A stretch of 32,995 nucleotides of DNA. Origin: Patescibacteria group bacterium. Lineage in GTDB: Bacteria > Patescibacteriota > Minisyncoccia > Moranbacterales > UBA1568. Location of the stretch: the NCBI GenBank assembly GCA_030916545.1, contig JAUPWI010000029.1, forward strand, positions 1 to 32,995, given 5' to 3'. The notes under the pieces are model-generated. The model searched no databases, was not told the origin of the DNA, and worked only from the letters and a program-made list of their open reading frames with translations. Below are positions 6,896 to 15,402 of the stretch, piece after piece (the stretch's first letter is position 1; each line of letters opens with the position of its first letter). The translations under genes were made by a program, and so were the position numbers.

Positions 6896-8953
6896 ATGGC
6901 AGACAAAAATACCGGTTCCAGTTACGGTGCGAAATCGATTCAGGTCCTCGAAGGACTCGATCCGGTGCGGAAGCGCCCGGGTATGTATATCGGAGGTACT
7001 TCCGTCGAAGGATTGCATCATCTCGTTTGGGAAGTGGTGAACAACTCGATCGATGAAGCGATGGCGGGATATTGTACGGAGATCAATGTCCGTCTGCTGC
7101 CTGAATCTTGGGTTGAGATTTCCGATAATGGGCGCGGAATTCCGGTCGATATGCATGAGCAGACCAAGAAATCGGCCCTGGAGACGGTGTTGACCGTGCT
7201 TCATGCGGGCGGAAAATTCGATGGAGACGGATACAAGATTTCCGGCGGTCTTCACGGAGTCGGTGTTTCGGTCGTGAACGCCCTGTCGGTCGTGACCCGC
7301 GTGACGGTCGAACGGCAGGGGAAGATCTGGCGGCAGGAGTATGATCGCGGCAAGCCGCGATACGATGTCAAGGCAATCGGAAAATCCGATCGGACAGGAA
7401 CGACGGTCGCATTTCAAGCCGATCCGGAGATTTTTCCCGAGATAGAATATAGCTGGTCGAAAATCCTCGACTATCTCCGCTATCAGTCATTCCTGACCAA
7501 GGGCATCCGTATCAACGCTGAGGATTGGCGTGAGTCATCCGGTGCCGAAGAAGACTACAAGGTACGCCGGCATTCGTTCTATTTCGATTCCGGAATCGTC
7601 TCTTTCGTGAAGTTCCTCAATCGGAACAAGGAGGTGAAAAACGCCACGCCTTTCTATATCGAGAAGACCATGGACGATATCAACGTCGAGGTTTCACTCC
7701 AATTCACGAATGGTTTCAAGGAACACCTGTTCGCGTTTGCTAACAATATCGTCAATCTGGGGGGCGGAACGCATGTGACCGGATTCAAGATGGCCTTGAC
7801 CCGGGCTTTCAACGACTATGCCAAGAAGAACAATCTGATTCGTGAGAAAGAGGGGGTATTTACGGCGGATGATCTGAAAGAAGGCCTGACGGCGGTCATT
7901 TCGGTCAAGTTACATAATCCGCAGTTCGAGGGACAGACGAAAGACAAGCTGAATAACAGCGAGGTCCGTGGAGCCGTGCAGCAGGTGGTGGCTGAGGGGC
8001 TGAACGATTTCCTGGAGACGCACCCGGCCGATGCCAAGCTCATGATCGAAAAATGTCTTCTGACGGTACGGGCGCGCATCGCTGCCCGGGCAGCCAAGGA
8101 CGCGGTCATCCGGAAAGGCGCGCTCGAGGGAATGACGCTTCCAGGGAAGCTCGCTGACTGTACGACCCGGGATGCCTCCAAATCCGAAGTCTATATCGTC
8201 GAGGGCGATTCGGCTGGCGGATCAGCCAAGCAGGGTCGCAATCGCCAGTTCCAGGCTATCCTGCCGTTGCGGGGAAAGTTGGTGAACGTGGAGAAAACCA
8301 CGCTCGATAAGGTGGTAAAATCCGATACGCTCAAGCCAATCATCATCGCTCTCGGGACGGGTATCGGGGAGACCTTCGATCTCTCGCGTCTCCGGTACCA
8401 CAAGGTGATCATCATGGCTGATGCCGATGTCGACGGATCGCATATCCGGACCTTGCTTCTCACGTTCTTCTATCGTTATTTCGAGGAGCTGGTCCGTGGT
8501 GGATACGTCTATATCGCCCAGCCGCCATTGTATCGTCTGCAGAAGGGGAAGGATGTCCGCTACGTGTATACCGATGATGAAAAGGAGCGGGTCATGGAAG
8601 ATATGAAGAAGTCGGCTCTGGACAAGGCTGCCAAACGCGCGGAAGCCAAGGGGAAGACGAAGGCGGCCGCGGCCACCGTCGAGACCGAAGAGGTGGTGGA
8701 AGCCACCGGTACGGATGGTGAGGTGATAGCCTCGGGTATCGCCATACAGCGCTACAAGGGTCTCGGGGAAATGAATCCCGAACAGCTCTGGGAAACGACG
8801 ATGAATCCGGATAGCCGCCTGATGCTCCAGGTGACGATCGAGGATGCCGAAGAGGCCGATCGTCTGTTTGATGTGCTCATGGGGAGCGAGGTTGAACCAC
8901 GCCGCCGATTCATCCAGGCTCACGCGAAGAATGTGAAGAACCAGGACGTGTAG
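6896..8953 (+). CDS. gyrB: DNA gyrase subunit B
   Basis: GyrB is the ATPase half of gyrase, which introduces negative supercoils. The GHKL ATPase domain shows the N-box WEVVNNSIDEA, DNGRGIPVD and the GLHGVGVSVVNALS lid, and the transducer domain has QTKDKLNNSEV. The Toprim domain has EGDSAGGSAKQGRNR (residues 436 on) and DADVDGSHIR (509 on), the metal-binding acidic residues; GyrB_C carries QRYKGLGEMNPEQLWETTM. Between Toprim and GyrB_C lies a ~40-residue Ala/Lys/Glu-rich linker (about residues 572-612) that is longer than in most GyrB. Length 685. No Shine-Dalgarno site. Confidence 0.97.
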   Translation: MADKNTGSSYGAKSIQVLEGLDPVRKRPGMYIGGTSVEGLHHLVWEVVNNSIDEAMAGYCTEINVRLLPESWVEISDNGRGIPVDMHEQTKKSALETVLTVLHAGGKFDGDGYKISGGLHGVGVSVVNALSVVTRVTVERQGKIWRQEYDRGKPRYDVKAIGKSDRTGTTVAFQADPEIFPEIEYSWSKILDYLRYQSFLTKGIRINAEDWRESSGAEEDYKVRRHSFYFDSGIVSFVKFLNRNKEVKNATPFYIEKTMDDINVEVSLQFTNGFKEHLFAFANNIVNLGGGTHVTGFKMALTRAFNDYAKKNNLIREKEGVFTADDLKEGLTAVISVKLHNPQFEGQTKDKLNNSEVRGAVQQVVAEGLNDFLETHPADAKLMIEKCLLTVRARIAARAAKDAVIRKGALEGMTLPGKLADCTTRDASKSEVYIVEGDSAGGSAKQGRNRQFQAILPLRGKLVNVEKTTLDKVVKSDTLKPIIIALGTGIGETFDLSRLRYHKVIIMADADVDGSHIRTLLLTFFYRYFEELVRGGYVYIAQPPLYRLQKGKDVRYVYTDDEKERVMEDMKKSALDKAAKRAEAKGKTKAAAATVETEEVVEATGTDGEVIASGIAIQRYKGLGEMNPEQLWETTMNPDSRLMLQVTIEDAEEADRLFDVLMGSEVEPRRRFIQAHAKNVKNQDV

Positions 8954-9034
8954 GTGAAGGAGGCCGACGGCATTTTTGCTTCCTGGGTTCACGGTACGGT
9001 ATCGCGACGAATCGTGTGGTTGGATATTCCCTGG

Positions 9035-9063
9035 TTGACGGAATGGTCCCGGAATGATAGGGT
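9035..9063 (+). promoter_or_regulatory. Possible promoter for the zinc-ribbon gene and bL25
   Basis: TTGACG (9035-9040), a 17-base spacer and TAGGGT (9058-9063). The -35 is good and the -10 is weak. A start near 9070 would give a ~35-base leader to ATG 9105. Confidence 0.45.
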
Positions 9064-9104
9064 GGGGTTACTCTTTTTGCTGCTCTTTGAGCTGTTTTTG
9101 ACCT

Positions 9105-9431
9105 ATGCCGCTTCCTCTGGAACAATTGGAGCCGCTTGCGCGCTGTCCGGTGTGCAACAAGAAGCATCGTCGAGGATTGCGGATGCTTCCGGTGGCCGAA
9201 GAAGAGAAGCGGACGATGCTGCATCTGACCTGTGAGCACTGCGGCGGCAAGACGCTGGTCGCTATATCCGCGACGCCGTTTGGGATGGTCAGTCTCGGTG
9301 TCTTGACGGATCTTGACCAATCCGAAGCGAAGCAAGCGCTTTCCGCGGAGCCGATCTCGGCGGACCAGGTCATCGCCGCACATCAGTTTTTCAAACAGTA
9401 TCAGGGCGGTGTCGAGGAATTGATCGGGTAG
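9105..9431 (+). CDS. Small zinc-ribbon protein of unknown function
   Basis: The 108-residue product has two CxxC knuckles, CPVC (residues 14-17) and CEHC (43-46), spaced as in a zinc ribbon, followed by a beta-rich stretch (GGKTLVAISATPFGMVSLGVLTDL) and an acidic, helix-prone tail (SADQVIAAHQFFKQYQGGVEE). No enzymatic motif is seen. It lies between gyrB and bL25 on the same strand. Zinc ribbons of this type often bind nucleic acid or protein; nothing here says which. The frame is supported by the paired cysteines and by clean positioning after gyrB. Confidence 0.75.
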   Translation: MPLPLEQLEPLARCPVCNKKHRRGLRMLPVAEEEKRTMLHLTCEHCGGKTLVAISATPFGMVSLGVLTDLDQSEAKQALSAEPISADQVIAAHQFFKQYQGGVEELIG

Positions 9432-9476
9432 GAGGAAGGTGTTCTCTATTATAAATAATCGTTTGGAAATAACCGT

Positions 9477-10151
9477 ATGGCCGATATGTTGTCTCTCTCA
9501 GCCCTTCCCCGTGAGGCGGCTGGAAAAAATTTGAACAGTTCCCGCAAGGCAGGTCTGATCCCGACGGTACTGTACGGGCACGATGTGGCCCCGAAACTCT
9601 TCTGGGTGAACGCGATCGAATTCGGTAAGGTGTTCCATGCCGCTGGTGAGAGCACTATCTTCTCTTTGGTTGCGGGCAAGGGAGCCGCTCTCAATGTCCT
9701 GGTGCATGACGTGCAGCTGGACCCGCTCTCTAATCGTATTTCGCATGTGGATTTCTATCAGGTGGATATGGACGAGGAGTTGGAGACGGATATCCCGCTC
9801 GAATTCATCGGTGAAGCACCGGCGGTGCGCGCATTCGGCGGTGTTCTGGTGAAGACGCTTGAGAGCGTCGAAGTCCGTTGTCTTCCGAAGAATCTCCCGC
9901 ACTCCATTCAGGTGGATATCTCCACCTTGGCGACTTTCGACGATCAGATCAAGGTTTCGGATCTTGCTCTCGGAGATGCTATCGAGATCATGACTGAAGC
10001 CGATACGGTACTCGCTTTGGTCGAGCCACCACGGACGGATGCCGATATGGCGGCGCTTGAAACGAAGGCCGAGATGGATGTCACCAAGGTCGCAGGAGTC
10101 GTGAAGGAAGCGCCGGTCGCCGATGTCGAGAAGAAGAAAGAAAAGAAATAG
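9477..10151 (+). CDS. rplY: 50S ribosomal protein bL25, CTC/TL5 type
   Basis: bL25 binds 5S rRNA. The N-terminal L25 domain (LSALPREAAGKNLNSSRKAGLIP, TVLYGH, and ISHVDFYQVDMDEELETDIPL) is followed by the CTC-type C-terminal beta domain (GEAPAVRAFGGVLVKTLESVEV, LPHSIQVDIS, DQIKVSDL). The 224-residue length is the two-domain form rather than the short E. coli form. The tail is Lys/Glu-rich. A strong terminator follows, so this ends its transcription unit. Confidence 0.93.
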   Translation: MADMLSLSALPREAAGKNLNSSRKAGLIPTVLYGHDVAPKLFWVNAIEFGKVFHAAGESTIFSLVAGKGAALNVLVHDVQLDPLSNRISHVDFYQVDMDEELETDIPLEFIGEAPAVRAFGGVLVKTLESVEVRCLPKNLPHSIQVDISTLATFDDQIKVSDLALGDAIEIMTEADTVLALVEPPRTDADMAALETKAEMDVTKVAGVVKEAPVADVEKKKEKK

Positions 10152-10178
10152 GGGGAATTCTAAGCAGGCACCATAAAA

Positions 10179-10220
10179 ACCACTTCGACATGATGTCGGA
10201 GTGGTGTTTGGTTTTTAGGG
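10179..10220 (+). terminator. Intrinsic terminator after bL25
   Basis: A 12-bp stem (10179-10190 with 10194-10205; one G-T pair) with a 3-base loop is followed by GTTTGGTTTTT. It lies about 28 bases after the bL25 stop and isolates the downstream RNA gene. Confidence 0.85.
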
Positions 10221-10246
10221 AGGAGTTTCTTCCGGGGCAATGGCTA

Positions 10247-10275
10247 TTGACAGAAATATAGAAAAGAGCTATAAT
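10247..10275 (+). promoter_or_regulatory. Perfect consensus promoter of a noncoding RNA
   Basis: TTGACA (10247-10252), a 17-base spacer and TATAAT (10270-10275): both hexamers are perfect, the best promoter in the window. It points into a stretch with no ORF, so it drives the RNA at about 10282-10460. Confidence 0.9.
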
Positions 10276-10281
10276 GGAATA

Positions 10282-10460
10282 CCAAGAATAGAGAGTCATT
10301 TCAAATGGTTTCAGATTTCTGCCCGAGGGTCCGAGGGGGGAACCCTCCTACTCCCCGAGGCTTAATTGTGCGAAAGACAGCGTGCTGTCCGCCGTACGCC
10401 TTCCGGGCGGAAATCTGAGTCCGTTTGTTGGTTACCGTCCCTCGGAAGGGGCGGTTTTTG
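10282..10460 (+). ncRNA. ssrS: Stand-alone structured RNA, candidate 6S RNA
   Basis: About 180 nt run from the predicted start to a strong terminator (stem 10434-10442 with 10447-10455, loop CGGA, then TTTTT). Positions 10311-10325 pair with 10404-10418 in a 15-bp helix (one wobble) that closes the middle; inside are GACAG/CTGTC and GAGGGT/ACCCTC hairpins. No ORF spans it. Size, isolation and strong expression signals suit 6S RNA (RNA polymerase regulator), and CCGAGGCTTAATTGTGCGA resembles, from memory, the region after the apical loop of E. coli 6S. It lacks the conserved SRP RNA apical motif and the RNase P GGAAAGUCC motif. RNA gene: confident; 6S identity: tentative. Confidence 0.6.
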
Positions 10461-10499
10461 TATGGTCCGTGCCGGCGTATGCCGTACGCTTACCTGCCC

Positions 10500-11078
10500 T
10501 TAATCGCCTGATTGCTTGGGTGCGGCTTTCTCTATGAGTGCCGGTAAGGAGGGGAAGACCGATTCGAGGAGTCGTTGTTCGGCATCAGGAAAGGTTTCAA
10601 GGACATATTCATGCGTCGAACGGCAGGCGGAGGGCGCGGTATCCGATGGAGAAGAGATGGGTGACGGCCGGCCGATACCGAGACGGATGCGGAAGAAGTC
10701 CTGGGTACCGAGCTGATCGATGATGTTTTGGACGCCGTTATGTCCGGCAGCACGGGAAGAGCACGTCGTCCTCACTGTCCCCGGCGCGATATCGAGGTCG
10801 TCGTGCAGGACGAAGATATCATTCGGAGTGAGCCTGTAGTATCGCATGAGAAGGGAAGCAGCATTGCCTGACCGATTCATGAACGTGCTCGGTTTGATCA
10901 GGAGATACTTTTCTCCCCGGACGGTGCCCACGGATATTTCGGCGTGAAAACGGATGTCACGGTGGAATTTTTCAAAACCGAAATGCTCGCGGAGGAAATC
11001 GAGCGCCTGAAAACCGGCGTTATGCCGTGTTTTCAGATACTGTTTACCCGGATTTCCCAGGCCGACGATCAGTTTCAT
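10500..11078 (-). CDS. pth: Peptidyl-tRNA hydrolase
   Basis: Pth releases peptides from peptidyl-tRNA dropped off ribosomes. The 192-residue product has VGLGNPGKQY with the conserved Asn, TRHNAG with the catalytic His (residue 19 here), KPSTFMNRSG, LHDDLDIAPG with the catalytic-site Asp, and GHNGVQNI. ATG 11078 is chosen because MKLIVGLGNPG is the family start; a TTG six codons upstream overlaps the stop of the preceding gene and would couple the two. The loop after the Asp motif is unusually rich in Ser and Arg (RTTCSSRAAGHNG). It follows the LytR-like gene on the minus strand. Confidence 0.95.
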   Translation of the reverse strand: MKLIVGLGNPGKQYLKTRHNAGFQALDFLREHFGFEKFHRDIRFHAEISVGTVRGEKYLLIKPSTFMNRSGNAASLLMRYYRLTPNDIFVLHDDLDIAPGTVRTTCSSRAAGHNGVQNIIDQLGTQDFFRIRLGIGRPSPISSPSDTAPSACRSTHEYVLETFPDAEQRLLESVFPSLPALIEKAAPKQSGD

Positions 11079-11092
11079 ATAGAGGGTGTGAT

Positions 11093-12694
11093 TCAACGTT
11101 GTTTTCTTTCCGTAGGTGGCGCTTGGGGCATGATTATTTCACCGGCCGTTTCCTCGGGTGTCGTACCGGTTTCCCCGATAAACGCGTTTTCTTCCAGGTC
11201 TTCACCAATCGTCAGGATGAAATCAGCCTGAGGATAGCGGTCCCGGGACGGATCCGGCGGAGATGTCTGTTCCAGATCGAAACGGGACAGGAGCGCATTG
11301 TGGCTGTAGAGTTTCTGCCCCCCGGTCGTATCTGATATGGTACTGTGTTTCGGGGTATCTTCCAAACGTCTTTCGGAGAGGGAGACTTTTTCGAAGCCGA
11401 GTTCATCGGTAAGCAGTTGCCGCAGGGTATCGGCAAGGATGCGCTGATCGGGTGAGTTGAGGATGAGGAGTGAGGCGTGTTCGTTCGCGATCCGTTCCTG
11501 CTCTTTCCTGAGGCTTTCGAGGGAGAAGACATGGTGCGCAAGCGTCCGTATCTCTTTCCAGTTCCCCGTGCGTGGCAGGAGGACGAATGCGTTGCCGTTT
11601 TGCGTCGGGATATGTGAAACTCGGAGCAGACTTTCCCGTTTCCAGGCATCGATGACGACGGTCGTGATATTTTTCGTGTCGAGCGTGCGTACGAGGGCCA
11701 GGAAGCTCTCCATTTCATCGAGCGTGATATCTGTCTTGATGCTGGCTCCGAGCGTGTCGAGCAGGCGGGAGAGCGTGAAGATATTGAGGAATGTGCCGGT
11801 AGAGAACACCTTATCGCGTACGGCCTGCATGACCTGTTGTTGGCGTTTCGCCCGGCCGAAGTCTCCTTCCGGATCGGAATGGCGTTCCCGGACATATTTG
11901 AGGGCCGTAGCCCCGTCGAGTTTCTGCCAGCCTTTCGAGATCTCGAAGGTTTCATAACTGTAATTCTTGCCTGGATAACGGGTGTCCAGGAGATCACGCG
12001 GCACGTCGACCGAGATGCCTCCGAGCGTGTCGATGATTTTTTCGAATCCGTCGAAATCGGCGACGATCGAGTAGTGGACGGGTTCCCCGGAGATTTCTTC
12101 TATGGTTTCCCGGAGAAGAGCGACGCCATCCGATGTGTTGAGTCCGATCTGATAGATGGCATTGATTTTGGTATGGTTGGCACTTCGGCCGATGGGCGCG
12201 TAGAGATCGCGTGGAAATGAGAGGAGCGCGACTTGACGGGTCTTCGTATCGATACTGGCGAGCATGATTGTATCGGTGAGATTTTTCCCCGGGTAGTGTT
12301 CTCCAGCTCGACCGAGCAGGAGGATGTTGATGCGGTTTTCGTCGGTTTGTTTCAGCGGAGCGCGTTTCGAAAAAAGCGTTCTGGCGGCGTCGGTTATCTC
12401 GAGAAAAAACGAACTGTCGGTCCGGCTTTCGAAGGAGAGTGTTTTTCCCATGTGCGCGAACTTCGAAAAGAGGAAGAAAGTCCATCCGAGAAGCAGGATG
12501 CCCACCATGATTCCGATGCCGAGGAACAGTCGCTTCCGCTGAGAAGTGTTTTTGGACGGTTCCCGATGGACGGGGCGTTTTTTCGATGCCAGAAAAGCCG
12601 GTTCCGACCCAAGATCGATCGGATGTCGTTTGGAATCAGAGCTGATTTCTTGCGGAGGAGGTGAGAGTTTCCTTTTGGGTTGGAGACTGTCCAT
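11093..12694 (-). CDS. LytR-CpsA-Psr family cell-wall glycopolymer transferase
   Basis: Members of this family move undecaprenyl-linked glycopolymers onto peptidoglycan or proteins at the outer face of the membrane. From ATG 12694 the product has 533 residues: a polar cytoplasmic tail, one membrane segment (about 55-78, LFLGIGIMVGILLLGWTFFLF), the LCP domain (DTIMLASIDTKTRQVALLSFPRDLYA; the arginine-rich active-site motif YVRERHSDPEGDFGRAKRQQQ) and a C-terminal LytR_C-like domain (ASLLILNSPDQRILADTLRQLL onward). A GTG at 12739 would add 15 residues; neither start has a Shine-Dalgarno site. pth follows 14 bases after its stop. Confidence 0.92.
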   Translation of the reverse strand: MDSLQPKRKLSPPPQEISSDSKRHPIDLGSEPAFLASKKRPVHREPSKNTSQRKRLFLGIGIMVGILLLGWTFFLFSKFAHMGKTLSFESRTDSSFFLEITDAARTLFSKRAPLKQTDENRINILLLGRAGEHYPGKNLTDTIMLASIDTKTRQVALLSFPRDLYAPIGRSANHTKINAIYQIGLNTSDGVALLRETIEEISGEPVHYSIVADFDGFEKIIDTLGGISVDVPRDLLDTRYPGKNYSYETFEISKGWQKLDGATALKYVRERHSDPEGDFGRAKRQQQVMQAVRDKVFSTGTFLNIFTLSRLLDTLGASIKTDITLDEMESFLALVRTLDTKNITTVVIDAWKRESLLRVSHIPTQNGNAFVLLPRTGNWKEIRTLAHHVFSLESLRKEQERIANEHASLLILNSPDQRILADTLRQLLTDELGFEKVSLSERRLEDTPKHSTISDTTGGQKLYSHNALLSRFDLEQTSPPDPSRDRYPQADFILTIGEDLEENAFIGETGTTPEETAGEIIMPQAPPTERKQR

Positions 12695-12733
12695 TTTTGA
12701 GTATCGTGGCTTTTTTAAGGGAAGAGATGAGTC

Positions 12734-12762
12734 TTGCACTCAGGCAAAAAATCTGTTAGAAT
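12734..12762 (+). promoter_or_regulatory. Promoter of lepB
   Basis: TTGCAC (12734-12739), a 17-base spacer and TAGAAT (12757-12762). The start would be near 12769, about 50 bases before lepB. It lies in the divergent gap with the LytR-like gene. Confidence 0.65.
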
Positions 12763-12817
12763 ATGAGTGTTTTCTTTTCTCTCGCGGGAGAGACTGGAGC
12801 GGTGAGGGATAAGTCGC

Positions 12818-13465
12818 TTGTTTGATGTCGAGATGCTTGGAGAAGCGCCGAAAAACGAGACGGAATTCGAGGCGACCCTGACGACGGGACAGCTTTTCCT
12901 TGAATTGGCCAAGGTGATTCTCTTGGCACTTATCATCATTATACCGGTCAGAGCCTTTCTCTTCCAGCCCTTTTTCGTTTCGGGGCAGAGCATGGAGCCG
13001 AGCTTCGATGAAGGTCAGTACCTGGTCATCAGCGAGTTCGGATACAAGACCACGGATGCCCTTTTCGGGATTCCGTTCGGTTTTACGATTCGTCCGCACA
13101 AGGACCTGCATCGGGAAGACGTGACCGTATTCGAATACTCGAAGGATCCGGAGACTTTTTTCATCAAGCGCGTCATCGGTCTGCCGGGGGAGTCGATCGA
13201 GATCAGGCGCGGCCGGGTCGTCATTTACAATAGCGCGAATCCGGAAGGCATGTTTCTCGATGAGAGCGGGTATCTGTCGCGGGAAGCGCTCCTCAGCCTT
13301 CAGGATATGCCGAGAGTCACCCTCGGGGAGAACGAATATTTCCTTATGGGGGACAACCGGGGCCATAGCCACGATTCGCGTTCCTTCGGGCCGGTGAAAC
13401 GTGAGCGGATTACCGGGAGAGTGCTCCTGCGTGCGTGGCCGCTCGATACGGTGAAGATTTTTTAG
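12818..13465 (+). CDS. lepB: Signal peptidase I
   Basis: Cleaves signal peptides from exported proteins at the outer face of the cytoplasmic membrane. The 215-residue product has one N-terminal membrane segment (about residues 30-50, AKVILLALIIIIPVRAFLF) and the catalytic Ser/Lys dyad: SGQSMEPS with Ser58 and FFIKRVIGLPGE with Lys117. The later boxes GDNRGHSHDSRSFGPV and ERITGRVLLRAWP are complete. The start used is TTG 12818, which has GAGGGAT about 10 bases upstream; ATG 12833 (5 codons later) is an alternative. The surface protein at 19832 carries two AxA-type cleavage sites, plausible substrates. Confidence 0.96.
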   Translation: MFDVEMLGEAPKNETEFEATLTTGQLFLELAKVILLALIIIIPVRAFLFQPFFVSGQSMEPSFDEGQYLVISEFGYKTTDALFGIPFGFTIRPHKDLHREDVTVFEYSKDPETFFIKRVIGLPGESIEIRRGRVVIYNSANPEGMFLDESGYLSREALLSLQDMPRVTLGENEYFLMGDNRGHSHDSRSFGPVKRERITGRVLLRAWPLDTVKIF

Positions 13466-13536
13466 GGGGCGGCAGATTCGAATTTTTTTGAGCGGCAGGT
13501 CCGGTTGAGAACGGTAAATCAGATAAAGCAAGGATT

Positions 13537-14916
13537 ATGGCGAAGACTACAGCGAAGTCGGCTGAAAAAACGGCGGCGGTCGCGAAGACAGCCAAGAAGG
13601 CAGAGAAGCCGATCAAGAGCGAGGAGGAGATCCTGCTTCAGGCGCTGCGGGGGATGCGGGATATCCTGCCGGATGAGCAGCCGTATTGGGAGCGGGTGCG
13701 GCGGGTACTGACACATGCGCAACAGGAATACGGTTTTCAGCGTATCGATTTGCCTTTGGTTGAGTTTTCCCATCTCTATCTGCGTAGTATCGGAGAAGGC
13801 ACGGATATCGTGGATAAGGAGATATACGCGTTCACGACCCGCGGGGGCGATAAGGTCGCGCTGCGTCCGGAGATGACGGCGGGGTTGTGCCGCGCGTATA
13901 TCCAGCATGGCATGTCCGTCCTGGCGAAACCGGTGAAGCTGTTTTCCATGGGTTCCCTTTTCCGGTACGATCGTCCGCAGGAAGGACGCTATCGTGAACA
14001 CACGCAGGCCAATTTCGATATGTTCGGTGAGGATGATCCGATCCTGGATGCTCAGGCGCTCCAGCTGGCATACCGGGTCGTTCGTGAGCTCGGATTGAAG
14101 CATATCGAATTTCAGGTGAACAGTATCGGTACGCCCGAATCGCGCAAGGATTATGAGAAGTCGCTCCTGCGTTATCTGGAATCGCAGAAGCATCGGTTGT
14201 GTCAGAACTGCCGCGAGCGTTTCGAGAGTAGTCCGATGCGCATCCTCGATTGCAAGGAGGATAAGTGCATCCAGCTGACGGCCCATGCCCCGCAATCGTT
14301 GGATTATCTTGATCAGGAATCACGGGATCACTTCAAGCGGTTGCTTGAATATCTGGATGAGTTGGAATTGCCGTATGTCATCAATCCGCGCCTGGTGCGG
14401 GGACTTGATTATTATACGCGGACCGTCTTTGAGGTCTGGTCGAGTGATAAGGAGGGGAAGAAGTATTCGCTCGGTGGAGGCGGGCGGTACGACCGGCTCG
14501 TGCAGATGCTCGGAGGCGAGGCGACTCCGGCCATCGGATTCGGGCTCGGTATCGATCGGATCGTACTGGAGATGAAACGGATGCAGGTGAAGCCGTATGA
14601 GATGCCGAAACCGAAGGTGTTCCTCGCGCAGCTCGGTGATCTGGCGAAGAAAAAGAGTCTGCGGATTTTCGCGGATCTGGAGAAGAGCGGTGTGCTGCTC
14701 GCGGAAAGTTTCGGTCGCGGAAGTCTGAAATCGCAGATGCGCGTGGCCAATCGTATCGGGGCGGAAGTGACCATCATCATCGGGCAGAAGGAGGCATTGG
14801 ACGGGACGGCGATCGTGAAGGATATGATTTCCGGAACCCAGGAAACGGTGACACAGGAACGCCTCGTGGACGCGACCAAAAAGATTCTCAAGGCGAACCA
14901 GATCCTGATTCCGTAA
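13537..14916 (+). CDS. hisS: Histidyl-tRNA synthetase
   Basis: Class II synthetase that charges tRNA-His. The 459-residue product shows LRGMRDILPDEQ, motif 2 in SLFRYDRPQEGRYREHTQANF, the His-binding segment LVRGLDYYTRTVFE, and motif 3 AIGFGLGIDRIVLE, followed by the C-terminal anticodon-binding domain (PKVFLAQLGDLAKK onward). The first ~28 residues are an Ala/Lys-rich tail (AKTTAKSAEKTAAVAKTAKK) not found in typical HisRS. A CxxC pair (CQNC) lies in the insertion after motif 2. AAGGA lies only 2 bases before ATG, too close to be an effective ribosome site. Confidence 0.96.
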   Translation: MAKTTAKSAEKTAAVAKTAKKAEKPIKSEEEILLQALRGMRDILPDEQPYWERVRRVLTHAQQEYGFQRIDLPLVEFSHLYLRSIGEGTDIVDKEIYAFTTRGGDKVALRPEMTAGLCRAYIQHGMSVLAKPVKLFSMGSLFRYDRPQEGRYREHTQANFDMFGEDDPILDAQALQLAYRVVRELGLKHIEFQVNSIGTPESRKDYEKSLLRYLESQKHRLCQNCRERFESSPMRILDCKEDKCIQLTAHAPQSLDYLDQESRDHFKRLLEYLDELELPYVINPRLVRGLDYYTRTVFEVWSSDKEGKKYSLGGGGRYDRLVQMLGGEATPAIGFGLGIDRIVLEMKRMQVKPYEMPKPKVFLAQLGDLAKKKSLRIFADLEKSGVLLAESFGRGSLKSQMRVANRIGAEVTIIIGQKEALDGTAIVKDMISGTQETVTQERLVDATKKILKANQILIP

Positions 14917-14932
14917 GCGATGCCCGACATAT

Positions 14933-15286
14933 ATGGAGACCGTTTTTTCGAAAATCATCAGGAAAGAGATACCAAAGGATATTCTCTATGAGGATGAGAT
15001 GGTCATAGCTTTCGAAGATGTCCATCCGATCGCCCCAGTGCATGTCCTGATTATCCCCAAGAAACCAATCGAGAGCATCGCGACTCTGGAAGATGGGGAC
15101 GCCGGGATAATCGGGCGCATGTTCCTAGTTGCGCGTGATGTCGCAAAGGACTTGAATATTTCCGAAAAAGGGTATAAGCTGCTTATCCGGGTCGGACGTG
15201 ACGGCGGACAGGAAATCGGGCACCTTCACCTGCATCTGTTGGGAGGCGCGCGCCTCTCGGAGAATATCCATCCGGTGAAGACGTAG
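14933..15286 (+). CDS. HIT-family (HINT-like) nucleotide hydrolase
   Basis: HIT proteins hydrolyse nucleoside phosphoramidates or similar adenylates. The 117-residue product has the histidine triad GHLHLHLLGGARL near the C-terminus and the N-terminal helix-strand pattern TVFSKIIRKEIPKDILYEDE plus AFEDVHPIAPVHVLIIPKK, typical of the HINT branch. The zinc-binding cysteines seen in many homologues (CIFCKI) are replaced (TVFSKI). It starts 16 bases after hisS and is probably co-transcribed; substrate is unknown. Confidence 0.92.
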   Translation: METVFSKIIRKEIPKDILYEDEMVIAFEDVHPIAPVHVLIIPKKPIESIATLEDGDAGIIGRMFLVARDVAKDLNISEKGYKLLIRVGRDGGQEIGHLHLHLLGGARLSENIHPVKT

Positions 15287-15386
15287 TGGGTTCTTGTATT
15301 TTTCGGAGCGTGCTTGCCGGGGCGTGAGACATGGGCTCGCGCATCGACAAGTGCTTTCCGGGGTACCCTCGGATCGCCCTCTAGAG

Positions 15387-15395
15387 AAAGGAGGT
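15387..15395 (+). promoter_or_regulatory. Full-length Shine-Dalgarno site of rpsU
   Basis: AAAGGAGGT, complementary to nine bases of a standard 16S rRNA 3' end, lies 7 bases before ATG 15403. Nearly every other gene in the window lacks such a site, so this strength is unusual. Confidence 0.85.
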
Positions 15396-15402
15396 TGGGA
15401 AT

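Noticed and set aside
10282..10460. SRP RNA or RNase P RNA identity for the stand-alone RNA
   Set aside because: The conserved SRP apical motif (GGAAGCAG-type) and the RNase P GGAAAGUCC motif are absent.
11212..11997. Long Ser/Arg-rich minus-strand ORFs in the LytR-like gene region and other long overlapping frames (e.g. 8222-8992, 29527-30924)
   Set aside because: They are frame shadows of GC-rich genes with clear family identities; composition is Arg/His/Ser-rich and no domain is visible.
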